Shown here piece by piece: positions 26,927-36,416 of a stretch of DNA of 64,000 bases. A program made the translations under genes and the position numbers. The notes under the pieces are model-generated. The model was not told the origin of the DNA and ran no database searches. It was given only the letters and a program-made list of their open reading frames with translations. The DNA is from Mycobacterium sp. 3519A. GTDB lineage: Bacteria > Actinomycetota > Actinomycetes > Mycobacteriales > Mycobacteriaceae. How positions within the stretch are numbered: the first letter of the stretch is position 1; every line of letters starts with the position of its first letter. The DNA lies in the NCBI RefSeq assembly GCF_900240945.1, contig NZ_OESG01000014.1:2572734-2636733 (forward strand), given 5' to 3'.

Positions 26927-28702
26927 ATGGGGTTTCTGAAGCAGGACGCGCCCGTCGTCGATTACGAGGAGTGGAGCAAGGGCACGCGCGCCGAGAAGAT
27001 CGTGCCGATGGCCCGGCACTGGGCTGAGGTGGGCTTCGGTACCCCGGTGGTGCTGCACCTGTTCTACGTCGTCAAGATCCTTCTCTACATCCTCGTTGGC
27101 TGGTTGTTCGCGCTCGCGACCGACGGCATCGACGGCTTCACCAATGTCGGGCAGTGGTATGCCGAGCCGATCGTCTTCGAGAAGGTCGGGCTGTACACCA
27201 TGTTGTTCGAGGTCGTCGGGCTCGGTTGTGGCTTCGGTCCGCTGAACAACCGGTTTTTCCCGCCGATGGGCTCGATCCTGTACTGGTTGCGGCCCAACAC
27301 GATTCGGCTGCCACCATGGCCCACTCGGGTGCCGCTGACGAAGGGCACCACGCGCACGCCGCTCGACGCCCTGCTCTACGCGGCGCTGCTCGTCGTGCTC
27401 GTGATCGCGCTGTGCTCCGACGGCACAGGGCCGATGCCCGCGCTCGGCACGGCCGTCGGTGTGCTGCCGATGTGGCAGATCTGGACGATCCTCGGCCTGC
27501 TGGCCGTGCTCGGCCTGCGCGACAAGGTCATCTTCCTGGCGGCGCGCGGCGAGGTGTACGCGTCGTTCACCGTGGCGTTCCTGTTCGCCGGATACGGGGT
27601 GGACATGATCATCGCCGCCAAACTGGTGTGCTTGACCATCTGGCTGGGTGCGGCGACATCGAAGCTGAACAAGCACTTCCCGTTCGTCATCTCGACGATG
27701 ATGAGCAACAATCCGGTGTTCCGGCCGCGGTTCATCAAGCGCAAGTTCTTCGAGCACTTCCCGGACGACCTGCGGCCGGGCCGGCTGTCGCGGTGGCTCG
27801 CGCACTTCAGCACCGCGATCGAGGGACTGGTGCCGTTGGTGTTGTTCTTCTCCCACGGCGGTTGGCCGACTTATGTGGCCGCGTTCGTGATGCTGTGCTT
27901 CCACTTCGGCATCCTGTCGTCGATCCCGATGGGCGTGCCGCTGGAGTGGAACGTCTTCATGATGTTCTCGGTGCTGGCGCTGTTCGTCGGCCACGCCGAC
28001 GTCGGCTTGGGCGATATGTCGACGCCGCTGCCGGTGCTGTTGTTCGTCGTCGTCGCCGGCACCGTCGTGGTGGGAAACCTGTCCCCGCGCAAGGTGTCCT
28101 TCCTACCGGGCATGCGGTACTACGCGGGCAACTGGGACACCGGGCTGTGGTGCGTCAAACCGTCGGCCGCCGAGAAGATCGAGAAGAACATCGTCTCGAT
28201 CGCGAGCATGCCGCAGGCGCAGATGGAGCGGTACTACGGCAGCCCGGAGACCGCGCAGATGTACCTGTACATGGGATATGCGTTCCGCGCCTTCAACACC
28301 CACGGTCGCGCGATGTTCACACTCGCGCACCGCGCGATGGCCGGGCACAACGAGGACGACTACGTGCTGACCGACGGCGAACGCATCTGTTCGACGGCGA
28401 TCGGCTGGAACTTCGGCGACGGCCACATGCACAACGAGCAGTTGATCGAGGCCCTGCACCAGCGGTGCCACTTCGAACCGGGGGAGGTCCGCATCGTGTT
28501 GATCGACGCGCAGCCGATCCACAAACAGCGCCAGGAGTACCGGCTCGTCGACGCGGCCACCGGCGAATTCGAAAGCGGCTACGTCAAAGTCGCCGACATG
28601 GTGACCCGCCAGCCATGGGACGACACCGTGCCGGTGCATGTGTACAGAAGTGACCGGGTCGGAGCCGCAGGGGCGGCGACATTCAATGGCGACGCCACCT
28701 GA
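26927..28702 (+). CDS. DUF3556 polytopic membrane protein
   Basis: 591 aa. About ten hydrophobic helices lie between residues 40 and 385, followed by a soluble C-terminal domain (about 390-591) with conserved-looking stretches such as RYYAGNWDTGLW and HMHNEQLIEALH. The length and layout match the DUF3556 family found in actinobacteria, whose function is unknown. The helix-rich part contains several charged residues within membrane segments (for example GFGTPVVLHLFYVVK), which would suit a lipid-modifying enzyme or transporter, but no catalytic motif is certain. A KstR-type operator 11 bp upstream suggests induction during sterol catabolism. The next gene overlaps its end by 17 nt. Confidence 0.8.
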   Translation: MGFLKQDAPVVDYEEWSKGTRAEKIVPMARHWAEVGFGTPVVLHLFYVVKILLYILVGWLFALATDGIDGFTNVGQWYAEPIVFEKVGLYTMLFEVVGLGCGFGPLNNRFFPPMGSILYWLRPNTIRLPPWPTRVPLTKGTTRTPLDALLYAALLVVLVIALCSDGTGPMPALGTAVGVLPMWQIWTILGLLAVLGLRDKVIFLAARGEVYASFTVAFLFAGYGVDMIIAAKLVCLTIWLGAATSKLNKHFPFVISTMMSNNPVFRPRFIKRKFFEHFPDDLRPGRLSRWLAHFSTAIEGLVPLVLFFSHGGWPTYVAAFVMLCFHFGILSSIPMGVPLEWNVFMMFSVLALFVGHADVGLGDMSTPLPVLLFVVVAGTVVVGNLSPRKVSFLPGMRYYAGNWDTGLWCVKPSAAEKIEKNIVSIASMPQAQMERYYGSPETAQMYLYMGYAFRAFNTHGRAMFTLAHRAMAGHNEDDYVLTDGERICSTAIGWNFGDGHMHNEQLIEALHQRCHFEPGEVRIVLIDAQPIHKQRQEYRLVDAATGEFESGYVKVADMVTRQPWDDTVPVHVYRSDRVGAAGAATFNGDAT

Positions 28703-29072
28703 GCCGGTGTCCGTGTGGTTCGACGAGACCGGGCGACTGCAGAGCGACCTCGGGCCGGTCGACAGGAACTGCGCGGTGCGGGTGATCGGTGGGCACTGCC
28801 CGGACCGGCACCAGTGCGTGCTGCTGTACCGGGCGCCGGGCCCGCGGCTGCTCTACGGCAGCGAGCTGATGTCGGAACTCGACGACGAACGCGGCCTGTA
28901 CTTCGAGACACACGCCAAACACCTTGACGACGGGTTGATTTCGATCGCGGTCGACCATGTCGGTGCGGATGGCCGCCCGGGCAGCTGGCGTTACCGGCTG
29001 CTGCCGATGCGGTGGAAGACGTCCGACGGGCTGGTGGAGACGTCCACGCGTCTGGCGGTGTGGCCGGACTAG
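28686..29072 (+). CDS. Hypothetical protein coupled to DUF3556 gene
   Basis: 128 aa from the ATG at 28686, which lies inside the last codons of the DUF3556 gene, implying translational coupling and a shared role. There is no signal peptide or membrane helix. The protein contains a Cys-His cluster, CPDRHQCVLL (about 36-45), and short beta-type segments. It could be a small soluble partner, but no family is recognised. If the KstR-type operator controls the upstream gene, this one should follow the same regulation. Confidence 0.7.
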   Translation: MATPPEPVSVWFDETGRLQSDLGPVDRNCAVRVIGGHCPDRHQCVLLYRAPGPRLLYGSELMSELDDERGLYFETHAKHLDDGLISIAVDHVGADGRPGSWRYRLLPMRWKTSDGLVETSTRLAVWPD

Positions 29073-29161
29073 GCCCCGGTGGTTTCGCGAAACTGTAGTT
29101 ACCGTGCGGCTCACTCGAACTTTTCCACGACAACTACTCCTCTCGCGGAGGGTTCGACTGG

Positions 29162-29953
29162 TCAGCCCATCACGTCGCGTACCTTGACGGTCTCCAGCCC
29201 TTCCAGCAGCAGGCTGCGCGCGACGTCGAGGTGTTTGCGCCAATGCGCCTCGGCCGCTTCGCCGTCGCCCGACCGCAACAACTTCATCAGCCGCCCGTAG
29301 GACCGCATCAGCTTGTCGTAGTCCGACTTCGACACCGGCCGGCGTTCCTTGAACAGAAACGCGGTGTGCCGCACGGTGATCTCGTGCAGCATGCCCGCGA
29401 TGATCGCCAGTGAGGCGTTTCCCGACAGCTCCACCATGCGGCGGTGGAAGTCGCCCGTCGTCTCGGCCAGCCGGCCCGACTGCCACCCGGTGGGGATGTG
29501 TTCGGCCAGCAGCTTGTCGAGTTCGTCGAACGCCTCCGTGCTGCCCGACTCCGCCAGCAGGCGGGCCGCCATCGGCTCGATGCCCGCCTGGGCCACCATC
29601 ACGTCGGCGATGGTCGCGCCGGTCAGTTCGAGCAGCAGACCCGCCGGACGCGCGACGATCTCCGCCCCGGGCACCCGGACACGGGCGCCGGTGCGCGACC
29701 CGCGCCGCACCTCGACCAGCCGCTCGGACTCCAGCACCCGGACGGCTTCACGCAGCGTCGGCCTGCTGACGCCGAAGTGGGCCATCAGCTCTGCCTCGTT
29801 CGGCAGGAAGTCGCCGTCCTTGAGCTGACCGTCGACGACCATGCGGCGCAGCGTGCCCGCGACCAGCTCGGCCGTCTTCGGCGAGCGGACCGCCGCGCCG
29901 GAGCCGACGCCGTTCGGGCCGATCATCGGCGCCAGCGGTGTGCTTCGCGTCAC
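29162..29953 (-). CDS. FadR/GntR-family regulator
   Basis: 263 aa from the GTG at 29953, preceded by GGGAGAA; a GTG 15 nt further upstream is possible. The winged-helix domain at about 20-90 is clear (FLPNEAELMAHFGVSRPTLREAV), and residues about 105-250 form an FCD-type all-helical effector domain with candidate metal ligands, such as the His in DFHRRMVEL and in HEITVRHTAF. Members of this FadR group often sense acyl-CoAs or organic acids. It is divergent from the thiolase/enoyl-CoA hydratase/acyl-CoA dehydrogenase operon, its most probable target. Dyad elements lie in the 168-bp gap. Confidence 0.87.
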   Translation of the reverse strand: MTRSTPLAPMIGPNGVGSGAAVRSPKTAELVAGTLRRMVVDGQLKDGDFLPNEAELMAHFGVSRPTLREAVRVLESERLVEVRRGSRTGARVRVPGAEIVARPAGLLLELTGATIADVMVAQAGIEPMAARLLAESGSTEAFDELDKLLAEHIPTGWQSGRLAETTGDFHRRMVELSGNASLAIIAGMLHEITVRHTAFLFKERRPVSKSDYDKLMRSYGRLMKLLRSGDGEAAEAHWRKHLDVARSLLLEGLETVKVRDVMG

Positions 29954-30047
29954 ATCAACTTCTCCCACGCAGTGTCCCCCGAGCTATGCAACTCAGTAAA
30001 CCATGTCGAACAGGGCAAAACCGGCCACGATGCCGCTGCCAGCCTAC

Positions 30048-30073
30048 CAACCAGCAGGTTGACCTAGTAAACC
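30048..30073. promoter_or_regulatory. Candidate FadR-type operator for the beta-oxidation operon
   Basis: Overlapping dyads lie in the GntR/thiolase gap: CAACC-AGCA-GGTTG (30048-30061) and the imperfect palindrome GGTTGACCTAGTAAACC (30057-30073). The right half, AGTAAACC, recurs at 29995-30002 within a 15-bp direct repeat (AGTAAACC(A/T)TGT(C/T)GA), 71 bp away. The GGTT...AACC form suits a GntR dimer. Confidence 0.45.
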
Positions 30074-30121
30074 TTGTTGATCTACCTTCGGGGAAACACC
30101 GCATTCAAAGGAGAAAGTGTC

Positions 30122-31267
30122 ATGGCTGAAGCCGTCATCGTCGAGGCCGTACGGTCGCCGGTCGGCAAGCGCAACGGCGGGCTGTCGGGTGTGCACGCCG
30201 GCGACCTGTCCGCGCAGGTGCTCAACGGCCTCGTCGAGCGTGCTGGCATCGAGCCCTCGATCGTCGACGACGTCATCTGGGGTTGCGTCATGCAGGCAGG
30301 CGAGCAGGCGCTCGACATTGCCCGCACCGCGGTGCTCGCCGCGGGCTGGCCCGAGAGCGTGCCCGGCGTGACCGTGGACCGCCAGTGCGGGTCGAGCCAG
30401 CAGTCGGTGCACTTCGCCGCGGCGGGCGTGGTCGCAGGCCACTACGACGTCGTCGTCGCCGGCGGCGTGGAGTCGATGTCGCGCACTCCGATGGGCTCCT
30501 CGCTTGCCAACGGCGGGCATCCGTACCCGGAGGCGTTCCGTAACCGCTACAGCCAGACCCCGAATCAGGGCATCGGTGCCGAGATGATCGCCGACCAGTG
30601 GGGCTTCAGCCGTACCGACCTCGATCAGTTCTCGCTCGGCTCGCACGAGAAGGCCGCGGCCGCACAGGATTCCGGTGCGTTCGACGATCAGATCGTCGCG
30701 ATCAAGGACCAGGACGGTAACCCGGTGCTCAAGGACGAGGGCATCCGGCGCGGCGGCACCATCGAGTCGATCGGCAAGATCAAGCCCGCGTTCAAGGAGG
30801 ACGGCGTGATCCACGCCGGCAACTCCAGCCAGATCTCTGACGGTTCAGCGGCGCTGCTGTTCATGTCGGCCGAGAAGGCGAAGTCGTTGGGCCTCAAGCC
30901 GATCGCCAAGGTGCACACCGCGGTGCTGGCAGGCGCCGATCCGGTGATCATGCTGACCGCGCCGATCCCGGCGACCCAGAAGGCGCTGCACAAGTCGGGC
31001 CTGAGCCTCGACGAGATCGGCGTGTTCGAGGTCAACGAGGCGTTCGCCCCGGTGCCGCTGGCGTGGCTCAAGGACATCGGCGCCGACGAGAAGAAGCTGA
31101 ACCCCAACGGCGGCGCGATCGCACTGGGCCACCCGCTCGGCGGCTCCGGTGCCCGCATCATGACGACGATGCTGTACCACATGCGGGACAAGGGCATTCA
31201 ATACGGCCTGCAGACCATGTGCGAGGGCGGCGGCCAGGCCAACGCCACCATCCTCGAACTGCTGTGA
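30122..31267 (+). CDS. Thiolase (acetyl-CoA acyltransferase)
   Basis: 381 aa, ATG at 30122 with an AAAGGAG ribosome site. The thiolase fold has its nucleophilic cysteine at C89 (VDRQCGSSQQ), the catalytic His at about 337 in GHPLGGSG, and the general-base cysteine at about 367 in MCEGGGQANA; NEAFAP is also present. It would cleave 3-ketoacyl-CoA to acetyl-CoA (or propionyl-CoA) and a shortened acyl-CoA, the last step of beta-oxidation. It is the first gene of a tight operon with an enoyl-CoA hydratase (4-nt overlap) and an acyl-CoA dehydrogenase, so together they cover three of the four beta-oxidation reactions. The hydroxyacyl-CoA dehydrogenase is absent locally. Confidence 0.92.
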   Translation: MAEAVIVEAVRSPVGKRNGGLSGVHAGDLSAQVLNGLVERAGIEPSIVDDVIWGCVMQAGEQALDIARTAVLAAGWPESVPGVTVDRQCGSSQQSVHFAAAGVVAGHYDVVVAGGVESMSRTPMGSSLANGGHPYPEAFRNRYSQTPNQGIGAEMIADQWGFSRTDLDQFSLGSHEKAAAAQDSGAFDDQIVAIKDQDGNPVLKDEGIRRGGTIESIGKIKPAFKEDGVIHAGNSSQISDGSAALLFMSAEKAKSLGLKPIAKVHTAVLAGADPVIMLTAPIPATQKALHKSGLSLDEIGVFEVNEAFAPVPLAWLKDIGADEKKLNPNGGAIALGHPLGGSGARIMTTMLYHMRDKGIQYGLQTMCEGGGQANATILELL

Positions 31268-32061
31268 CACCTGACGTACAGGCACCCGCCGCTCTCACCG
31301 AGCGGCGGGGCAACGTCCTCATCATCACCATCAACCGGCCCGAGGCGCGCAACGCCGTCAACGGCGCGGTGAGCACCGCCGTCGGTGACGCGCTGCAGGC
31401 CGCGCAGGACGACCCTGACGTGCGTGCGGTCGTCATCACCGGAGCCGGTGAATCCTTCTGCGCTGGAGCAGATCTCAAGGCGATATCGCGTCGGGAGAAC
31501 TTGTTCCACCCGGACCACGCGGAGTGGGGGTTCGCCGGTTACGTGCACCACTACATCGACAAGCCCACCATCGCGGCCGTCAACGGCACCGCGCTCGGCG
31601 GCGGCTCAGAATTGGCGCTCGCGAGCGACCTGGTGGTGGCCGAGGAGCGCGCGAAATTCGGGCTGCCCGAAGTCAAACGCGGGCTGATCGCGGCCGCGGG
31701 CGGCGTGTTCCGGATCGTCGACCACCTGCCGCGCAAGGTTGCGATGGAACTGATCTTCACCGGTGAGCCGATGTCGTCGGCCGACGCGCTGAAGTGGGGG
31801 CTGATCAACCAGGTCGTACCCGACGGCACCGCCGTCGAGGCGGCTCTCGCGCTCGCCGAACGCATCACATGCAATGCGCCGCTTGCGGTCTGGGCCAGTA
31901 AGCGGGTGGCCATGGGCGTCGACGACGGCGTGATCGTCGGCGACGAACCCGGGTGGACAAGGACCATGCGCGAGATCGGGACCTTGATGCGTTCCGAGGA
32001 CGCCAAAGAAGGGCCGCTGGCGTTTGCGGAGAAGCGCGAACCTGTATGGAAGGCAAAGTAG
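31264..32061 (+). CDS. Enoyl-CoA hydratase/isomerase
   Basis: 265 aa; the GTG overlaps the thiolase stop (GTGA). Crotonase motifs are visible: NRPEARNAVNG, the oxyanion hole region SFCAGADLKAIS, and GTALGGGSELALASD. The expected catalytic glutamates are not both obvious: the residue after the second oxyanion loop is in LPEVKRG, with one Glu present. It hydrates trans-2-enoyl-CoA or a related substrate. It is coupled to the thiolase and followed directly (0 nt) by the acyl-CoA dehydrogenase gene. Confidence 0.9.
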   Translation: MTPDVQAPAALTERRGNVLIITINRPEARNAVNGAVSTAVGDALQAAQDDPDVRAVVITGAGESFCAGADLKAISRRENLFHPDHAEWGFAGYVHHYIDKPTIAAVNGTALGGGSELALASDLVVAEERAKFGLPEVKRGLIAAAGGVFRIVDHLPRKVAMELIFTGEPMSSADALKWGLINQVVPDGTAVEAALALAERITCNAPLAVWASKRVAMGVDDGVIVGDEPGWTRTMREIGTLMRSEDAKEGPLAFAEKREPVWKAK

Positions 32062-33204
<1,143 letters not shown>

Positions 33205-33209
33205 TCAAG

Positions 33210-33271
33210 CGCGAGCAGACGCAAAGTGTTCCATTTTCGCGGCGTGTCGGGACACTTTGCGTCTGCTCGCG
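33210..33271. repeat. Dispersed inverted repeat, family 1, copy B (perfect arms)
   Basis: Arms of 19 bp are perfect: CGCGAGCAGACGCAAAGTG (33210-33228) and its reverse complement at 33253-33271, with a 24-nt loop containing CATTTTCGCGGCGTGTCGGG. The repeat fills the gap between convergent stop codons of the acyl-CoA dehydrogenase (33204) and fasciclin (33280) genes, a position suited to a bidirectional terminator. The loop is conserved with copy A at 4711-4773, so it is not selected on pairing alone. Confidence 0.85.
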
Positions 33272-33279
33272 AGAAGAAA

Positions 33280-33996
33280 TCAGCCCGCAGCCGGCGGGGC
33301 CGACGTCGTGGTCGTGGTCGTCGTCGTGGTGGTCGTCGCGCTGGTGCCGGTCGGCGTGATCGGCTCAGGCGCCGTATCGGGGTCGAGCACCTGGTCGATG
33401 ATGTAAATCCGCGCGTTCTCGGCCTGAATCCCGCCGCAGACGAGCTTCGCGGTGTCGTTGACCTTGATGTCGCCGCCCTTGCCGGTCACCTTCACCTCGG
33501 CGCCCTGTTGGCTGGGCCGCTGGCCGTGCACATCGTCGGGACCGAGCAGGCCGAGGAACACGTGGTAGTAGTCGAGCTTGTACAGCGCCGCGGGGTCGGC
33601 TGTGATCGACGCGAGTTGCGGGTAATCCGCGAACGCCGCGTTGGACGGCGCAAACACCACGTACGGACCGTTGTCGATGACCGACTGGATGTTGACGGAG
33701 GGATTGGCCTGCCCGGAAATCAACGAATTGAAAGTCGAGATGTCAGGGATGCTCGCGAGCACCTTGCTGACCGGCTGGCTGGAAAGGTCCTTCCAGTTGG
33801 GCAGCGCCGTCTTGAACGCATCGCAGCCGGGACCTTGAGGGTCGGGGATCGGCGCGACAGGCGTCGAGACGTCGCTCGGTGGCGGGTCGGCGTAGGCGTT
33901 ACCTGCCACCGGCGCGTTCAGTGCGAACGGCACCGCTGCCACGATCGCGGCTATCCCAACCGCGGCTCCCAATCCCTTGCTGGCGCGAGTCTTCAA
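33280..33996 (-). CDS. Secreted fasciclin-domain protein (MPT70/83-like)
   Basis: 238 aa from a TTG at 33996, which is supported by an AAGGAG ribosome site 6 nt before it; the upstream ATG frame has no such site. A signal peptide occupies about residues 1-36 (LKTRASKGLGAAVG, hydrophobic core, NAYADPPP). A FAS1 domain follows at about 70-205: DISTFNSLISG, VVFAPSNAAFADYP, YHVFLG, VNDTAKLVCGGIQ, YIIDQVLDP. The C-terminus is a Thr-rich tail with a run of 11 threonines before SAPPAAG. There is no lipobox, so it resembles secreted MPT70 more than lipoprotein MPT83. Fasciclin domains mediate adhesion or protein interactions. Confidence 0.9.
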   Translation of the reverse strand: MKTRASKGLGAAVGIAAIVAAVPFALNAPVAGNAYADPPPSDVSTPVAPIPDPQGPGCDAFKTALPNWKDLSSQPVSKVLASIPDISTFNSLISGQANPSVNIQSVIDNGPYVVFAPSNAAFADYPQLASITADPAALYKLDYYHVFLGLLGPDDVHGQRPSQQGAEVKVTGKGGDIKVNDTAKLVCGGIQAENARIYIIDQVLDPDTAPEPITPTGTSATTTTTTTTTTTSAPPAAG

Positions 33997-34073
33997 TGTC
34001 GGCTCCTTCGTCAGGTCGCATCGCATGTTAAGGGCAGCGAACACCCAATTCCAAAGTCGCTACGACGACCCGA

Positions 34074-35354
34074 TTACGTTACAGCGGCGCTGACCTGGGC
34101 TCTTCGGACACTGAAACAGAGTACGGCCGCGACGAAACACAGGCAGGCCGCCAGGTGGAACGCCATGTCGTAGTTGCCCTGCAGATCCCGCAGCCAGCCC
34201 GCGCCCGCGGCGGCGACCGCGGCGCCCAACTGATGCGACGCGAACACCCAGCCGAACACCACCGGCGTGCGGGCGCCGAAGTACTGCCGGCACAGCACGA
34301 TGGTCGGCGGCACGGTCGCGACCCAGTCCAGGCCGTAGAAGATGACGAACACCCAGGTGCTCGGCGCGGCATGCGGCGAAAGCAACGAGGGCAGCAACAG
34401 CAGCGACACCCCCCGCCCGGTGTAGTAGACGACGAGCAGCAGTCGCGGATCGACCCTGTCGGTCAACCATCCCGAGAAGATGGTGCCCGCGACGTCCAAC
34501 ACGCCGATCGTCGCCAGCAGCCCGGCCGCCACCGTGGTCGGCATGCCGTGGTCGTTGGCCGCCGGGATGAAGTGCGTGCCGATCAACCCGTTCGTCGTCA
34601 TCCCGCAGATCGCGAAGCTGCCGGCCAACAACCAGAACGCAGGCACCCGCGCACCGATCCACAACCCGTCGAACGCGGCCCGGAAGCTCGACGCGGGCAC
34701 GACGGCGGGTTCGACGGCGGTGGTGGCGCCATAGGCCGTTAAACCCTTGTCCTGCGGGTAGTTTCGCATGAACACCAGCACGAGCGGGACCACGGACAGC
34801 GCCGCCGCGGCCACAATCAGCGACGCCCACCGCCACCCGTGCGTGGTGGTCACCTCGGCGACGATGGGCAGGAAGATCAGCTGTCCGGTGGCGCTCGCCG
34901 CGGTCAGCACGCCGGTCACGAGGCCTCGGCGTGCCTCGAACCAGCGCGTCGCCACGGTCGCGACGAAGCCCATCGAGATGGACCCGGTGCCGACGCCGAC
35001 GAGCACGCCCCACAGCAGCACCAACTGCCAGCTTGCGGTCATCGTCACGGACAGCGCCGATCCGGTCGCGATCAACACCAGGGCCGCCGACAACACAGGT
35101 CGCACACCGAAGCGGTCCATCAGGGCCGCGGCGAACGGCGCGGTCAGCCCGAACAGCGTCATGTTGACCGACATCGCCAGCCCGACCACGCCGTGCGACC
35201 AGCCGAACTCGTGGTGCAGCGGGTTCATCATCACGCCGGGCACCGAGCGGAATCCCGCCGCGCCGAGGATCGCGATGAAGCTGACGGCGGCCACCACCCA
35301 GGCCCAGTGGAACCGGCCGAGGGGCGTGCGGGTCTGCGCGGCAGTGACTGTCAC
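34074..35354 (-). CDS. MFS transporter
   Basis: 426 aa from a GTG at 35354 (VTVTAAQTRTP); an ATG at 35405 would add 17 residues. Twelve membrane helices are visible, with the MFS signature DRFGVRP between helices 2 and 3 and TDRVDPR between 8 and 9. The helix 1 region FHWAWVVAAVSFIAILGAAGFRS and the loop NPLHHEFGWS resemble the monocarboxylate/oxalate-formate antiporter (OFA) group. The solute is unknown. It is divergent from an AraC/GlxA-type regulator 81 bp away, which may control it. Confidence 0.85.
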   Translation of the reverse strand: MTVTAAQTRTPLGRFHWAWVVAAVSFIAILGAAGFRSVPGVMMNPLHHEFGWSHGVVGLAMSVNMTLFGLTAPFAAALMDRFGVRPVLSAALVLIATGSALSVTMTASWQLVLLWGVLVGVGTGSISMGFVATVATRWFEARRGLVTGVLTAASATGQLIFLPIVAEVTTTHGWRWASLIVAAAALSVVPLVLVFMRNYPQDKGLTAYGATTAVEPAVVPASSFRAAFDGLWIGARVPAFWLLAGSFAICGMTTNGLIGTHFIPAANDHGMPTTVAAGLLATIGVLDVAGTIFSGWLTDRVDPRLLLVVYYTGRGVSLLLLPSLLSPHAAPSTWVFVIFYGLDWVATVPPTIVLCRQYFGARTPVVFGWVFASHQLGAAVAAAGAGWLRDLQGNYDMAFHLAACLCFVAAVLCFSVRRAQVSAAVT

Positions 35355-35380
35355 CGGATCACTGTCGCCGATCCGCCGAG

Positions 35381-35433
35381 TGCCAGCCAGTGGCATGAAT
35401 GACACCAGTCGTCAAAAACGTGCCAAAATGGCG
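35381..35433. promoter_or_regulatory. TGCCA...TGGC dyads in MFS/AraC gap
   Basis: Two dyads lie between the divergent MFS and AraC genes: TGCCA-GCCAG-TGGCA (35381-35395, perfect) and TGCCA-AAA-TGGC (35421-35432), 40 bp apart. Repetition of the same half-site is consistent with binding by the AraC/GlxA-type regulator encoded immediately downstream. Confidence 0.45.
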
Positions 35434-35435
35434 GC

Positions 35436-36392
35436 ATGCATCGTGTCGCGGTCCTGCTCCTGCCGCCGGTCGTGGGGTTCGACGCCGCCATCGCGCCGAC
35501 GTTCTTCTCATCGGTATCGGACGACGACGGCAACGCGCTGTACGACGTCGTCACATGCGGGTTGACGCCCGGCCCGATCGCGGCCACGACGGGTTTCGAC
35601 CTGCTGCCGTCGGCGGGGCTGGACGCACTGGAGACCGCCGACACCGTCGTCGTCCCCGGTACGCGTTACCCGCCTGCCCGCGTGGACGGTGTGCTCGGCC
35701 GGGAGGCCGCCGACGCGTTCGCGCGGATCCGGCCGGGCACCAGGCTGGTGTCGATCTGCACCGGCGCCTTCGTGCTGGCGGCGGCGGGCCTGCTGGACGG
35801 GCGCCGCGCGACCACGCACTGGAAGTTCGCCGACCAGTTGCGGCGGCTGCACCCCCAGGTGCTGGTCGACGAGAACGTGTTGTTCGTCGACGACGGTGAC
35901 GTGCTCACCTCGGCGGGTCTGGCCGCGGGAATCGATTTGTGCCTGCACATCATTCGCTGCGATCACGGCACCAAGGTGGCCAACGCGGTCGCCAGGTACT
36001 GCGTGGTGCCGCCGTGGCGGGAGGGCGGCCAGGCGCAGTTCATCGACCGGCAAGTGCCTGAGCCCGACCACTTTTCGACGGCCGCCACCCGCGAGTGGGC
36101 GCTGCGGCACCTCGACGAGGAGCTGACCGTGCAACGGTTGGCGCGGCACGCGAAGATGAGCGCCCGCACGTTCAACCGTCGGTTCCGCGAAGAGACCGGG
36201 CAGGCGCCAGGCGCGTGGGTACGCAGCCGTCGCATCGACCGCGCCCGCGAGTTGCTGGAGTCGCGCGATCTGCCGGTCGACGAGGTGGCCCGGCTGGCCG
36301 GGCTGGGATCCGGCGGTAATCTGCGTCACCATTTGCGCCGGGGTGTGGGGATGTCGCCGTCGAGTTATCGCAAGGTGTATCAAGGCGTCTAA
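35436..36392 (+). CDS. GlxA-type AraC-family regulator
   Basis: 318 aa. Residues about 1-190 are a DJ-1/PfpI (class I glutamine amidotransferase-like) domain with a Cys-containing motif SICTGAFVLAAAGLLDGR, followed by an AraC-type double HTH at about 215-315 (LTVQRLARHAKMSARTFNRRF and VDEVARLAGLGSGGNLRHHL). This GlxA/CdhR architecture regulates amino acid or amine catabolism in several bacteria. The regulator is divergent from an MFS transporter, and repeated TGCCA/TGGCA dyads lie between them. The effector is unknown. Confidence 0.9.
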   Translation: MHRVAVLLLPPVVGFDAAIAPTFFSSVSDDDGNALYDVVTCGLTPGPIAATTGFDLLPSAGLDALETADTVVVPGTRYPPARVDGVLGREAADAFARIRPGTRLVSICTGAFVLAAAGLLDGRRATTHWKFADQLRRLHPQVLVDENVLFVDDGDVLTSAGLAAGIDLCLHIIRCDHGTKVANAVARYCVVPPWREGGQAQFIDRQVPEPDHFSTAATREWALRHLDEELTVQRLARHAKMSARTFNRRFREETGQAPGAWVRSRRIDRARELLESRDLPVDEVARLAGLGSGGNLRHHLRRGVGMSPSSYRKVYQGV

Positions 36393-36416
36393 CTGCGGGT
36401 GCCTACGATGGCCGTC

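Noticed and set aside
29082-29093. Perfect 12-bp palindrome GTTTCGCGAAAC between convergent genes
   Set aside because: No spacer for a hairpin, only one copy and no matching regulator nearby; chance cannot be excluded.
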